Positions 1 to 9,683 of a stretch of DNA of 39,294 nucleotides are shown one piece after another. The translations under genes were made by a program, and so were the position numbers. Source of the stretch: Chara braunii (Eukaryota > Streptophyta > Charophyceae > Charales > Characeae); the NCBI GenBank assembly GCA_003427395.1, contig BFEA01000230.1:754238-793531 (forward strand). The letters are read 5' to 3'. Below the pieces are notes generated by a model that did not search any database, had not been told where the DNA came from, and saw nothing but the letters and a program-made list of their open reading frames with translations. Each line of letters opens with the position of its first letter. Within the stretch, counting starts at the first letter, position 1.

Positions 1-225
1 GTCAGTCCCGGTCAGGTCAGGACTTGTATCTAAAGTTTTCCCTGCGCTATAAAGCACCATTTTGTATGTATCGGAATGCACATTGCTTGCTGAGATTCCA
101 CTTGCACTGCATTGTCCATTCAGTCCTTTTTAGCACATTGCGGATCCTTGGTTTATATGTACATAGCCCAACTGGGCATGTAACATACACACTCCCCAGT
201 CTCAGAAATGGGAGGCCTTTGACAA
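1..225. other. Unassigned sequence
   Basis: No gene, RNA or repeat boundary is recognised here. A short open frame exists on the plus strand but has no motif. Confidence 0.4.
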
Positions 226-255
226 AATAATAATAATAATAAAATATAATAATAA

Positions 256-292
<37 letters not shown>

Positions 293-305
293 GTAATATA
301 ATAAT

Positions 306-342
<37 letters not shown>

Positions 343-350
343 TATAATAG
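226..350. repeat. (TAA)n microsatellite
   Basis: About 125 bp of nearly uninterrupted TAA/ATA trinucleotides with a few shifts. The long Ile/Leu/Tyr-rich minus-strand frames here are products of the microsatellite and are not genes. Confidence 0.95.
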
Positions 351-383
351 GAAAAAAATACAGCCTCGCGTCCTCACCCGTGG

Positions 384-520
384 ACCTTACTCTCGTGGAG
401 GACTCAACATGCAAACAAATAACGAATACACAGAGAACACCCAGAGGCTTTACTCTCATGGAGGACTCAATGTTCGAACTAAAAACTAGAGTACCCGGAG
501 GATACTCCGTGCAAACAAAC
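384..520 (+). repeat. Degenerate tandem repeat, about 66 bp unit
   Basis: Two clear units and a partial third carry the pattern TTACTCTCRTGGAGGACTCA followed by an A-rich segment (GCAAACAAAYA). Copies start near 386 and 450; a decayed unit with GGAGGATACTCCGTGCAAAC lies near 497. No coding function is visible. Confidence 0.6.
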
Positions 521-657
521 AAAAAGCAAAAGATCGGCTTCTCACCCAATATATCCTCGATATGGCATCGGTTCCTTAGCCGGAATATGGTGGATCCTGC
601 CATTGTCTTCTTGATGTCTCCTGCTTGACATGCCATGTCCTTTGCTCCCATGGACCT

Positions 658-766
658 CCATCTTATTCTCTCTTTTCAGGTTTTGCCTCTTCTTCTTCTA
701 CTTCTTCCTGTTCTTCCCCTTCCTCTTCTTCTTCTCCCTCTTCTTCCTCTTGGTCTTCAGTGTTTT
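658..766. repeat. Polypyrimidine (CTT/TTC) tract
   Basis: Imperfect CTTCTT/TCC repeats fill the interval. Frames across it give only Ser-, Leu- or Pro-rich low-complexity peptides. Confidence 0.85.
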
Positions 767-769
767 CCA

Positions 770-1440
770 CACCAGGCATACTCCAGTGGCATCATTATGA
801 ACGTGGGGCTTGGGAAAGTATTCAGGAAAAGCAGGACAAGAGGTGGACGAGCACAAGCAAAAGTTCAAACATAGAAACAGGAAACAAGATGATTAAAAAT
901 GGCAACAAATTTGGAGAAAATCCTGGGAAACAACGAGTCGAACACATCTGTTGCATGGCTATGATCCGGAAGTCCGGACCGCCATCCAGACAGTCCCTAC
1001 TCAGACAGGCGTCTGGATGCCCGATCGGGAAGGTCCGGATCAGGCCAAAATACAAAAAAAAAAAAAAAGAAAAAAAAGAGGAGGTGGGGGGTATCAGTGA
1101 GGACCCATCCTAGCATCAAGACTGACTCAAGGGGAACGGTTCCACTAGCACACGAGTCATGGCCTACTTGGAACTGTGCGGCACTGTAAGAAAAAGAAGA
1201 AAAGTAATTTTAAAGACTTGAAAAAAAGAAAAATCGCGACATTACATTTCCCAAGATGGGAAGGAGGCCGACTTTCGAAAGTGCTGCAGTCCCACTAACC
1301 CTCCCATCTCCTCCCCCTGCTCCCCACCCAGCCAACTCGGAAAGTTGCAGAGTGGTACATGACTGTTGCAGTCCCTTCGTGTGCCTGATGGAACTCCCTT
1401 CTCTGACGGCTGCCATGCTTTTTTTTTTTTTTTTTTTTGA
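770..1440. other. Non-coding; A- and T-tracts and a dispersed motif
   Basis: No gene is recognised. It holds an A-rich run at 1051-1080, followed by a G-rich string and the motif CCTAGCATCAAG near 1109, which recurs near 21773, and a T-run at 1421-1438. These look like junctions of old retroposed fragments. Confidence 0.4.
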
Positions 1441-1585
1441 AAAAAAGCCAGACCAGCGTCACTAGGAAAGGTGATACGAGCAACCTCCCCTAGTGCGCGA
1501 TCCGGTTGCTCCGATCTATTGGTGGGGAGCCGTGTCCCATTTGAACAGTTGATAAGCATCAGGGCATAAGTGAGACTCTGGCTGC

Positions 1586-1984
1586 ATCCGGCGGCCTAGC
1601 TCAGTTGGTAAGGCACGCAAGTGGCATTCAGGAGGTCTTGGGTTCAATCCCCATTGGCCTCATGTACCTTCCTGGGCATGCTTGGCGCCCGCCACCTAGA
1701 GATAGCCCGTTGGTCCCCCCAATTGGCATTAAAAAGCAGTCGCTGCTGATGTTCATAGGGGGAGGGGTACTCAAGGAGGCACAGCGACTGGCCACTCAGA
1801 TGATGCTTGGTCCCTCTGCTACCGGCTGTCCCCTGGCCGGTGCCCCCCAGTGGGGGATCCCTGAAGGCTATCAGGCCACCCTGGGCTGAAAAGGCCACCG
1901 TTGACAGATTAGACACAAGATTGAATTTACATGGGCTGGTTAGTCCGATGATAATACCTCAAGGCCATCGCCCTTTAAAGAAAA
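1586..1984 (+). mobile_element. tRNA-derived SINE, copy 1, with target-site duplication
   Basis: The head is tRNA-like, with an RNA polymerase III A box (TAGCTCAGTTGG, from 1598) and a B box (GGTTCAATCC, near 1643). It is followed by an unrelated body and a short A-rich end (TTTAAAGAAAAA). AGACTCTGGCTGC occurs directly before the head (1573-1585) and directly after the tail (1985-1997), a 13-bp target-site duplication that fixes both ends. Transcription would start from the internal promoter, and mobility would depend on LINE enzymes. The tRNA of origin cannot be named from the decayed head. Confidence 0.85.
1598..1653 (+). promoter_or_regulatory. Internal Pol III promoter (A and B boxes) of SINE copy 1
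   Basis: A box TAGCTCAGTTGG and B box GGTTCAATCC lie about 45 bp apart, as in a tRNA gene. Both match the eukaryotic consensus closely. Confidence 0.8.
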
Positions 1985-2242
1985 AGACTCTGGCTGCCAG
2001 CATTGACTGCCCCAGTGAGACTGGGGCCAGTACTTGGCCCAGCTATTGGTCGCAGGCTTGCCCGTTAACGCGGCGGAGCCTCAGAGGTCGGCCGAGAGCA
2101 GCAACCGGTAGTTCAGCAAACGCCGGGCTCAGCAACTTTCGGGATGACACTCGTGAATACAAAAAAAAAAAGAAAAAAGAAAGAAAAACAAATGAGAAAA
2201 CTATATAAATAAAAAAAAAACGATTCTCGACAATGGCGCACT

Positions 2243-2244
<2 letters not shown>

Positions 2245-2281
<37 letters not shown>

Positions 2282-2472
2282 TTTCATGGGAATGAATCTT
2301 CCCGCAAAAACGGGTGGATTCATTCCCATTTCCACGTCCGAAAGCAGGGGGGGGAGAGAGAGAGAGAGAGAGAGAGAGAGGCGGCTGGATTCGTGGAGAG
2401 AACGCAAGAAATGCACCAGCGGCTGTAAGAGAGAGAGAGAGAAAGGCGGCTGTATTCGCGGAGGGCACAAGN

Positions 2473-2510
<38 letters not shown>

Positions 2511-2608
2511 GCTGTTTTCGTGGAGAGCACGCAAGAAATGCACCGGCGGCTGTAAGAGAGAGAGAGAGAAAGGCGGCTGTATTCGCGGAGGGCATGCAAG
2601 AAATGCAC

Positions 2609-2680
<72 letters not shown>
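2245..2680. repeat. Compound (GA)n/(CT)n microsatellite with embedded unit repeats
   Basis: GA runs alternate with a unit of the form GCGGCTGNATTCGYGGAG, ending in some copies with GCAAGAAATGCAC. Units start near 2382, 2446, 2508 and 2571. The purine run switches to a long CT run at about 2611-2678. The N at 2472 marks unresolved assembly inside the array. The Arg/Glu- and Ser/Leu-rich frames here are artefacts of the repeat. Confidence 0.9.
2286..2329. repeat. Perfect hairpin in the GA array
   Basis: ATGGGAATGAATC at 2286-2298 pairs perfectly with GATTCATTCCCAT at 2317-2329. Inside it CCCG pairs with CGGG around a CAAAAA loop. Confidence 0.9.
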
Positions 2681-2682
<2 letters not shown>

Positions 2683-2713
2683 TCAAAGCACAACGGTTTT
2701 TTTTTCTCTTGGT

Positions 2714-2718
<5 letters not shown>

Positions 2719-2755
<37 letters not shown>
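2719..2755 (-). repeat. Poly(A) tail of the LINE (poly-T on plus strand)
   Basis: Thirty-seven consecutive T on the plus strand at the expected 3' end of the minus-strand LINE. Confidence 0.75.
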
Positions 2756-3323
2756 CATTCTTCGTTTTGAGAATTCAGATGTCGTTTTTTTTTCTTATTT
2801 TTCTCCGTTTTTCACTCGTCTCTTTCAGCGACACGTCCGGGACGTGAACGCCCGGTAGCACCAGCCTCGGCATGGATCCGCATACCGGTCGGCCAAGGCT
2901 CTGACTTGATAGCTGGGCCAAGTACTGGTGGTTTACCTGAGCAGCTGCTTGATGAGAAAAACATGATCATGAGAAAATCCATCTGCTGGAAACCGGGTCC
3001 AGCGTCCCATTGACTAAGCTCCTATTGTCCTTTATAGTACCCATGGACTGCCGTTTACCACTTATTACCAGAAATTAAGACCCTAAATCTGTAGTCCATC
3101 TATCCCCCTGTTCCAGCCTCCTGTCTGCCTCTTCAGCCCTCGATCGTGGGCGCCAGATAGTACTGACATACCTAGCAGACTCTCTCTTTAGGTACCGACA
3201 GAAATCAGCAGGCTGGGCCTTCTTTAAACCCGGAACCCTGGGACCTTCTCTTCCTTTATCCCGTGCCTGCTGTCTGTTCAGTTTCCTTTCCCCATGTCTA
3301 CACTCTGTCCTCCCCCTTCCACA
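2756..3323 (-). other. LINE 3' untranslated region
   Basis: No coding sequence. It includes the 20-bp block at 2909-2928 shared, inverted, with the element at 1440-2220, and an A-rich stretch before the poly(A) run. It lies directly downstream of the last LINE reading frame. Confidence 0.6.
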
Positions 3324-4219
3324 CTATCCCCCATACCACCCCATTTCTACCATACTGTTAGAGGGAGGAGGGAAGGGGTCTGGGAAGTCATTTATCGTTC
3401 TCATTGGAGTTGTGGCGTCCACCTTGGTCCACTCATGGAAGATCAGTCGATAGTCCATGCTTTGCCCTTTCCCCTCGTGAATTCTCCCCTGCTCCCCATT
3501 TCGTCCTGTCCGTTCCACCCTCCCCATCTTTCCCCTATTTTCTCCCCCAAGCCAGCTTACACTGAAGTCCTGGATTCTATTTATCTCCTGTTGTGTGTGT
3601 AAGTGAGAGATTTGTGCTTTAACATCTTCCCAGTGTATTGCTATCCCTGTTTGAATTTGCTGTTGTATGGTTTCTGTGAATTCCGGCCCTTCCATCTCAT
3701 ATGTGCATCGGCGCCTCCACAATGCCCATATCACTGCCCTACGTCCCAGCTTAAAGATGGTTTGGGTGAAGGCATCCGCTTGTTCCGCAGACCATGTTTC
3801 TAGTAATAGCGCTCTCCAGTCCCATGGCCAGGGCGTTGTTCTTTCTAGCTGATTCCAGACCCTGTCCCACAGCACCAGAGCCAAATTGCCCCTGGGCACT
3901 GCAAAAAGATGTGTTCTATTGTTTCTGGTCTTTTCCTAGATGGGAATGAACTAGAGCATAGCTTGCACCAAGGCGGAGCCCGTCCGCTCTGTTCCAGGGA
4001 CGTCCTGTCTATCAGCCAGTCATTGGTTGGTAGACAGCGGTGTTCCATTTGCCATTGGAGGGAGGCCAGTTTTGCAGGTTTCCTTTTGGCTAGCTGGAAC
4101 CATTTGACACCTCGAAGTGATTCTTTACTGACATTTAAGTGCTTTATACATCTAGCCTCTACCTGGTCTCGAAGGTTAGTTTTGGGCCGGAGCATTCTAT
4201 ACATTGACTTGACTGTCAT
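3324..4219 (-). pseudogene. LINE ORF2 C-terminus: zf-RVT finger and tail
   Basis: Two overlapping minus-strand frames carry the end of ORF2. The first (3845-4219) has the zf-RVT pattern: an aromatic and Lys-rich run, LASLQWQMEHRCLPT, then WCKLC, and IEHIFLQCPG with His and Cys ligands, giving C-x2-C ... H-x4-C. The second (3324-3899) continues with a Trp-rich segment (PWPWDWRALL and IWALWRRRCTYEM) of the kind that follows this finger in plant LINEs. A shift joins them near 3850-3899. The finger probably binds template RNA or target DNA; that role is inferred from the family. Confidence 0.8.
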
Positions 4220-4542
4220 TTTGTATAAAGTTTGGTTGCTTCACTTCCTCCTCCCGGCCGACACTGTCCATAACCACTCCGCCGGGTCGAGAGGTAACTG
4301 CGCAATCGGGGTGTCTTGAGAGAAGGCCACCCATTTATCTTCCTCCATAAGCACTCTGGTTCTTGACAGTTCCTCTTTCCGGTAGCCGCGTGTCTCTTCT
4401 GATGTGGGTCTGTGCAGAGTATTATCCCGACCTATTGTGAAGATGTCGACAATACTAGCTCTTTTGGGCTACAGCACACCACATTTCTCATTTCCCCCTT
4501 GTTGCCAGGAATCTGCACCCAGTCTGATTCATGTAGAGTGAG

Positions 4543-5210
4543 TCATTTCCTTAGAATTTTCCACCAGCTCAACGGGATCCTCTCAATTATCTCCTCAAGT
4601 GCCAACTTCGGTCTGTGGCTGTATCGTAGCTTTTGCCTAAGCATATCTCTGTCAATCCAGTCCATCCTAGTTAGATCCCATATATCACCTATTCTCAGCA
4701 CTCCTCTCCTCACCCACACGCGCCAAGGGGAGTTCGTAAAGCGGAGGACCTGACACCTGGTGTTGACAATTCTCCTATTGTCGAAGAGTGGTTGTCGGAT
4801 TACTTCATCCCATCTCTCTGGTTGGCTTTTGTCCGGCAAAGGAAGGGTTCTCCATGTTTTCAATAGGGATGGCCAAAAGTGATCATTCCACAGGTCATTC
4901 CTTGCCTGTTCCGTATTGGTCAGCCCCTGTTTTCCAACCATGTTAATGGGTGTATTTCTACTGCTGTTTCGAAGGCTAGCCTGAAATTTTGTTCTAAGGC
5001 TAGCCCTTTCCATGGGGTATCAGGACAAAACAGGAGGCGTTTAAGCCATTGTAGGGCTAGTGTTTTAGTTTGAAGCATAGGGTGAAGTATGCCCAATCCC
5101 CCACTGGTTTTTGGTTGGATTATAGAATGTCATGCAACCTTGCTGATCACTTTGTGTTTTTCATGGTCGCCCCTCCATAGGAATGCAGCTATTTGGCGTT
5201 GTAGGGGGTG
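4543..5210 (-). pseudogene. LINE ORF2: RT connection / C-terminal region
   Basis: The minus strand at about 5030-5210 encodes a FLWRG-like motif and PKTSGGLGI, the block that typically follows the RT core in zf-RVT LINEs. The open frame 4543-5013 continues it with a Trp-rich region (WNDHFWPSLLKTW, ERWDEVIRQPLF) leading to the zinc finger. Function is structural, as part of the ORF2 polyprotein. Stops interrupt the stretch between 5014 and 5210. Confidence 0.7.
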
Positions 5211-5553
5211 GAGGGTTGTTTTGTCAAGTGTTCAGATGGCTGATCTATACCACAGGGAGGCGAGCACCACATTGTTGATCACCAAAGTGCATCCCATCAA
5301 CGAGGTGTGTCTGTCCTTCCACAGTGTCGGCTTTTCTAAGGGCGGCTTGGATATTCATTCATTATTCACTGCAGGTCTACCGTTCGCTGATAGCGAGACT
5401 CCCAACACCCGGATGACCTTCGGCTTCGTTGGGGAGTCATTTAACCTTCGGCTTCTCCGACATCCTGATGCCCTGATGGTGAATCCACCATCCCAAGGTT
5501 TTGTTCCCCCTGTTAACTCTCATATCTGAAAGGGCATAAAACTTTTCCATCAT
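5211..5553 (-). pseudogene. LINE ORF2: degraded RT thumb
   Basis: This links the RT palm (5554 onward) to the downstream GGLGI block. The minus-strand frames are short and broken and give only weak RT-like text. The 146-residue plus-strand frame across 5089-5529 is antisense to the element and is not a gene. Confidence 0.5.
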
Positions 5554-6332
5554 TTATTGGACCTCCTCCATCGATGCATGGGACGCATCCACCATCAGGG
5601 TCAGATCGTCAGCAAACAGCGAGCATGCCGAAACTGCCTCCTCGGGAATTGAGGATATTAGGAATCTCATGATGTCCTTGTGTGTCCTCAGATTTGCTGC
5701 GAGAGCTTCCATCACTATCACAAAAAGGTATGGCGTTATTTGGTCGCCTTGCCTAATAGACCTCTGGAGGGAGATGGGCGGTGCAAGGTTACCATTGACC
5801 ATAACTCTGGTTGTAGCGTTTTTGTGCAGGATTTCCACCCAACGCCCGAGGCGCAGTCCAAAATTGAGTTTTTCTAAGCATTTATCTAGGAAAGTCCAGT
5901 CAACATGGTTATATGCTTTTTCAAAATCAATAAAATGATTGTCGCGTTTTGTTTGGATTGCCTCGCGAGTTTTACTACCTCATTGACAAGGAGGATGTTA
6001 TCCTGGATGTTCCTACCTTCAATGAAGCCAGTCTGATCAGGATGAATGATGTCAGTCATTATCTTGGTCATCCGGTAGTCAGCGCTTTTGTCACCATCTT
6101 ATAAACTACCAAGTAGGGTGATGGGTCTATAGTTCCTAATGTTGGTGTTTTCTCCTTTTTTATATATAAGCGTCAGTACCCCTTGCCCTACGAATTCTCC
6201 CATCTGGTTTGTCTCCCACAGAGCAGGATAGTAGTCCATTAAATCTTGGGAGATGCTCCCCCACATTGATTCCCAAAACTCTTTTGGTAGACCATCAATG
6301 CCCGGGGTTTTTTCTTCTTCCATGAGCATCAA
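5554..6332 (-). pseudogene. LINE reverse transcriptase core
   Basis: Three minus-strand frames hold the RT. Frame 6099-6332 has the fingers (GVLTLIYKKGENTNIRNYRP then ITLLGS). Frame 5886-6071 has DQTGFIEGRNIQDNILL (motif 2a). Frame 5554-5838 has RQGDQITPYLF (motif B, with Gln where Pro is usual in QGDP) and FADD (motif C, at 5605-5616), whose two Asp are catalytic. Motif A, with the first catalytic Asp, falls in the shifted stretch 5838-5930. At least two frameshifts separate the pieces, so no active enzyme is expected. Confidence 0.92.
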
Positions 6333-6910
6333 GGTTGTTCACACCTCCTCTTTTGTTATCGGCATCTCCAACTATTTTTTCTGTTGTTCTATGAGTGTCC
6401 GGGAGAGGGGGCTTAGGAATTCATATATTTCCTCCACTCTCTGTGCGTGTGACTTATCTCTGCATTCCGATGTGAAAAGATTCTGGTAGAAGTCCCTTGC
6501 TATTTTTTTATATTATGTCGTTGAGATGTACATTGTTCGTCCCACCTTTGTCCTTGCCATTGCAAAGAATCTCGCATCCATTGACCCTTCCATCTTATGT
6601 CTATGAAGTTTTTCTCGGATCCTGATGCCTTGCCATTTATGCTCCATGTAGCCGAGGATCTAGGTTTCCAGTGTTTGTATTTCGTTGGTCAATTCCTCTT
6701 GTCAGTCGTTGTCGTTCATTATCTCGTCTTCTTGTTGTTGGAGGTGTTGTAAGCGATTTTGTAGGTCAATTACCTCTGCGTGGCGTTGTGCCGTGCGGAG
6801 TCTTGAGTATTCATTGCACTTACGACCCAAGAAGGACAGACCATTGTTGAACCATACTATGTCATCTTGGATTTGGTCCCTTTGTTTATGCCAAAAGGAC
6901 CAGACGTCCT
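6333..6910 (-). pseudogene. LINE ORF2: endonuclease-RT linker
   Basis: This region is continuous with the frame at 6702-7028. It is rich in Gln, Arg and Asp (LQNRLQHLQQQEDEIMND) and probably helical or coiled. It includes FWHKQRDQIQDDIVWFNNG, resembling the helical linker between EN and RT in plant LINEs. The part from 6333 to 6701 is broken by stops. Confidence 0.6.
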
Positions 6911-7435
6911 TTAGGTAGTTTTTAAAGTTGTCGATGGCCAACAAGGATGTATTGAGTTTGTAAAATCCCCTTCCCTGATCCGGTTTCTTCCTGAAGGTAA
7001 AGATGGCAAGGCACATCGCATGATCCAAACCCGAGGGAATATCTCTGTTATTTGTAGGGTCTCTTGTATTTCTTCAAAGACCAATATTAGATCAGTGCGT
7101 GACTTTGAGGTGTGCTCCGTTTGCGAGCAGATAGATCCACCTACCTTCTTCCTGGTCTGCCAACCAGTTAAGGGGTTCCACTCTTGATCCTGGGGGGAGC
7201 CATATGGCCACCCCGCCACTGCCCGATCTCTGGGCATAAGCTCTGTAGGATTGGTACAACCAGATCTTCTTTATGGACATGATTGTGCTCCGGGCTGTTT
7301 AATAAGTGTGTTTCCTGTAAACATACCACATCGGGCCAATCACTCCCCTATACCACTCTGAGCTGTTCTATAATCGTTTGCCGCTTAGATTGATTTGCTG
7401 ATGCAAACCCGCTCACATTCAGAGATCGAAGATCA
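6911..7435 (-). pseudogene. LINE apurinic-type endonuclease (EEP fold)
   Basis: On the minus strand SLNVSGFA (near 7411) matches the start of the EN fold, with its metal-site Asn, and DVVCLQETHL (7304-7330) carries the catalytic Glu. SGSGGVAIWLP follows at about 7210-7240, and the fold closes with MDHAMCLAIF then GRGFYKLNTSLL (6950-7028), which include the catalytic His and the W/F-x-LN motif. The enzyme would nick target DNA to prime reverse transcription. Frameshifts near 7090 and 7280 and one stop inactivate it. Confidence 0.88.
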
Positions 7436-7513
7436 AGATCCGCTGCTCTCTTGGAGAGTTTCCACTATTTGTCCTGATTATACAACGTGTCAATAACATT
7501 CATTTTTGTTTCT

Positions 7514-8079
7514 TTATTTTCTTTTGATCTGTCTGCAGGGGCCGTTTAAAGGGGCATTCATGGGTCTGTGCACAGTTTGCCCCCACTGCGTAGGGTTCCA
7601 TCTTAGAATGAGTTTTACTAGGAATGACATGACTTCCGCTGCAGACCATAGATCACCGGCCTTGATCTTCAGCAATTGCAGATCCAGGAGTGTTTCCTCA
7701 TGGAACCAGCGGAGCTCCACCTCCCTCCCTGATCGTATTGAATGTCAATGTCCTTGACCGCTAATCGTTGTTGGCCGTATGAGATGACAAGCGAGGAGGT
7801 TGCTCCTGGTGGGAGTTGATCCTTTATCGGTTGAGCGAAATCTTATTTAAGAAGAGTGGGGCCTCCTCCCCAAGATAAGAGGGAGAGGAGGAGGGATTAA
7901 CGCCCCTTAATTGTGACCTCACCATATGTTGCTCCTGGTGGAATGGATAATCCTATTTCCCATGTCTTGTCCTTGTATCTGACTGGTAGGAAGATTATAC
8001 CTTTATCTAGTGGTCCCTGCAGGGTGTCTCCTTTTTCCAACAGGTGACACAGTTTTTGTCTCCTACTAGTGAGATCCAA
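7514..8079 (-). pseudogene. LINE region between ORF1 and ORF2, unrecognised
   Basis: Two short minus-strand frames (7514-7720, 7897-8079) sit between the ORF1 acidic segment and the endonuclease. The first is Trp/Leu-rich (ELRWFHEETLLDLQLLKIK); the second is LCHLLEKGDTLQGPLDKG and so on. They may be the ORF1 C-terminus or a degenerate repeated module. I do not recognise a named domain. Confidence 0.45.
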
Positions 8080-8093
8080 ATTCGAGGGCTTCA

Positions 8094-8096
<3 letters not shown>

Positions 8097-8128
<32 letters not shown>
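8097..8128 (+). repeat. 32-nt poly-G run
   Basis: An uninterrupted G32 homopolymer (C32 in the LINE sense strand) lies between the ORF1 and inter-ORF segments. It is either a slippage expansion or an assembly error. Confidence 0.95.
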
Positions 8129-8129
<1 letters not shown>

Positions 8130-8314
8130 GCGCAACTGTGGTGACTGATTTTCATGTCCTTTTGTTTTTTCCGGTTCCCACGCTGCCAGTGTTAGGCATA
8201 GGCCTTCGTTTCCTTTTCCCTGCTTGTTATTCTCCATTTCATCCCGCTGGTCTGTCTGCCCTTTTGTACTACTGTCAGCTCCTCCCTTTGCCTAATGTGC
8301 CATACTCCATGTCC

Positions 8315-8944
8315 CTACCTCCCTACCTTCCTTTCTTCTTCTCTCTCTTGTGCCTCTTCACTCCCTACCTCCCCCTCCACCTTTCCGGGGCTCATAGTTT
8401 TTCCTTTTTCCTCTTTCACCCATGCCCTCTCGTTTTCGAGGTCATCTTGTAACTTGTCCGTCACTCTTTCCACTATGCCTCCCTCCTCTTGCTTGTTTCT
8501 TTTTGGCTGATTTATCAATTGCTCTTGGATCTTTTCAACCTCTTTCTGTCCTCCTTCACTCTTATTACCTTCTTCTACCTTCTTTCGTTGTACCTCCATT
8601 CTGACATTCTCCCCCTGATCTCGTCCTGTCTGAATCGTGTCCAGAGGTTGGAAACAGTTGACTATTATTGCCAGGAGCTTGTGGCAGACGTCCTGCCAGC
8701 TAGATCCTTCCGGCAATCCGTTTAGCGGAGCTGCTTTAAGGCTCACACTACTTTCTAGGAGGGGGATCAGGGCTCTATAAGTCTCGTCCCAGAAAGCGGC
8801 ATCCCGCCCCTCATATTTCCTCTTAAGGTTTTCCATCAGCCAATCCGGCACGTTTTTCAGGCAGTCCTCCTGGGTGTTTGTTGCTTTTTCTTCCGATTGG
8901 CTCTGAGCTGTGTGTTTTTCCTTTGCCTCGGTCGCGTCCTCCAT
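8315..8944 (-). pseudogene. LINE ORF1: acidic, coiled-coil-like segment
   Basis: A 209-residue minus-strand frame rich in Glu, Lys and Gln (VQRKKVEEGNKSEGG, EVEKIQEQL), preceded by a hydrophobic helical stretch (DVCHKLLAIIVNCF). Such low-complexity charged segments commonly mediate ORF1 oligomerisation and RNA packaging. It lies between the CCHC/Pro-rich ORF1 region and ORF2. The initiator is arbitrary because the upstream frame is broken. Confidence 0.55.
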
Positions 8945-9217
8945 TTCGATCTCCGGTGGTGGGGCCGGGGGGGGGGGAGGCTCCAGGGATGGTCTCTACT
9001 TCCATCGGTGTTGGCCCAAAAGCATCCTTGAACAGATCCTGCGATGTGTCGAAATGTTCTCTGTCCGTCTCTTCTTTATCCCCTTCCAGTCGACTTTCTG
9101 GTTTTGTTTCCTTCCTTTTGTATTCTTGCTTCCCCGTGGTCCCTTCCCCTTCTTGCCTCTCCGAAGTCCCTTCCCCTTATCCTTGGGTGCCTATCAAGCA
9201 CCCTGTTGGTAGGTAGG

Positions 9218-9683
9218 TCACTGCTGTCGGTCCCGACGACAACTGTTTCTGCTTTTTTGGAGCGCTTTTTGGCTGTTGTGGTATATTGTGTGGCTGTTGG
9301 GGTGTTCGTTGCTGGGGGGAGGCAAAAGATGGGGGTTGTAGGCCTCCGGGTGGGGGTGCTTGTGGTTGCTAAGCTGGAGGTTTGGTCGAGCGCCCTGCAG
9401 GTCTGTTTTCCGTTGTTTTAAGACAGGGGGTTCATTCCATCGGGGGTTTTGTGGGTCTGCATGGGTCCCCCCTTCCTTCCCAGGTCCGTCCTTTTGGTTG
9501 CCCTTCTGGTCCAGGTCCTCCAGATAGACCCAGCCGTCATTACCTGATTCCGCTGTGTACCATCTGTTGGGTCTACGGGGGTCACGATGGAGGCGTCCCG
9601 CTGCAGGGTTCCTTTTGGTTTGGGTGGAGGGGACAGGCCGATTCCGTGTTGAGATGCCCATATGCCCTGCACTTAAAGCACTA
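9218..9683 (-). pseudogene. LINE ORF1: CCHC zinc knuckle and Pro-rich tail
   Basis: The minus strand at 9633-9680 reads CFKCRAYGHLNTESACP, a C-x2-C-x4-H-x6-C zinc knuckle of the kind that binds nucleic acid in ORF1/Gag proteins. A TAG at 9681-9683 lies directly before the first Cys. The following frame (to 9218) is rich in Pro, Asn and basic residues (HPHPEAYNPHLLPPPSNEHP). The knuckle and the 9218-9751 frame are in different registers, so at least one indel separates them. Confidence 0.7.

Larger units (their letters stand above)
1440..2220 (+). mobile_element. A-tailed element sharing its 3' end with the LINE; interrupted by a SINE
   Basis: The sequence ends in an A-rich tail (2160-2220). 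About 115 bp before that tail it contains CCAGTACTTGGCCCAGCTAT at 2027-2046, and the same 20 bases occur inverted at 2909-2928 within the 3' UTR of the minus-strand LINE. Both copies then continue with alignable GC-rich sequence into an ACGAGTGAA-like motif and an A-rich tail. This supports a 5'-truncated LINE relative, or a second SINE using the same tail. The element is split by the SINE at 1586-1984. Its 5' boundary is uncertain. Confidence 0.55.

Noticed and set aside
153-377. Ile/Leu-rich small membrane protein on the minus strand
   Set aside because: It is a translation of the TAA microsatellite.
1608-1660. Functional tRNA gene in the SINE head
   Set aside because: Acceptor and anticodon arms do not fold properly, and the sequence continues into a SINE body with A-tail and target duplication.
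2043-2847. Arg/Glu- and Ser/Leu-repeat proteins on both strands
   Set aside because: They are translations of the GA/CT array and poly-T run.
5089-5529. 146-residue plus-strand frame as a gene
   Set aside because: It is antisense to the LINE ORF2, whose minus strand carries recognisable RT-associated motifs.
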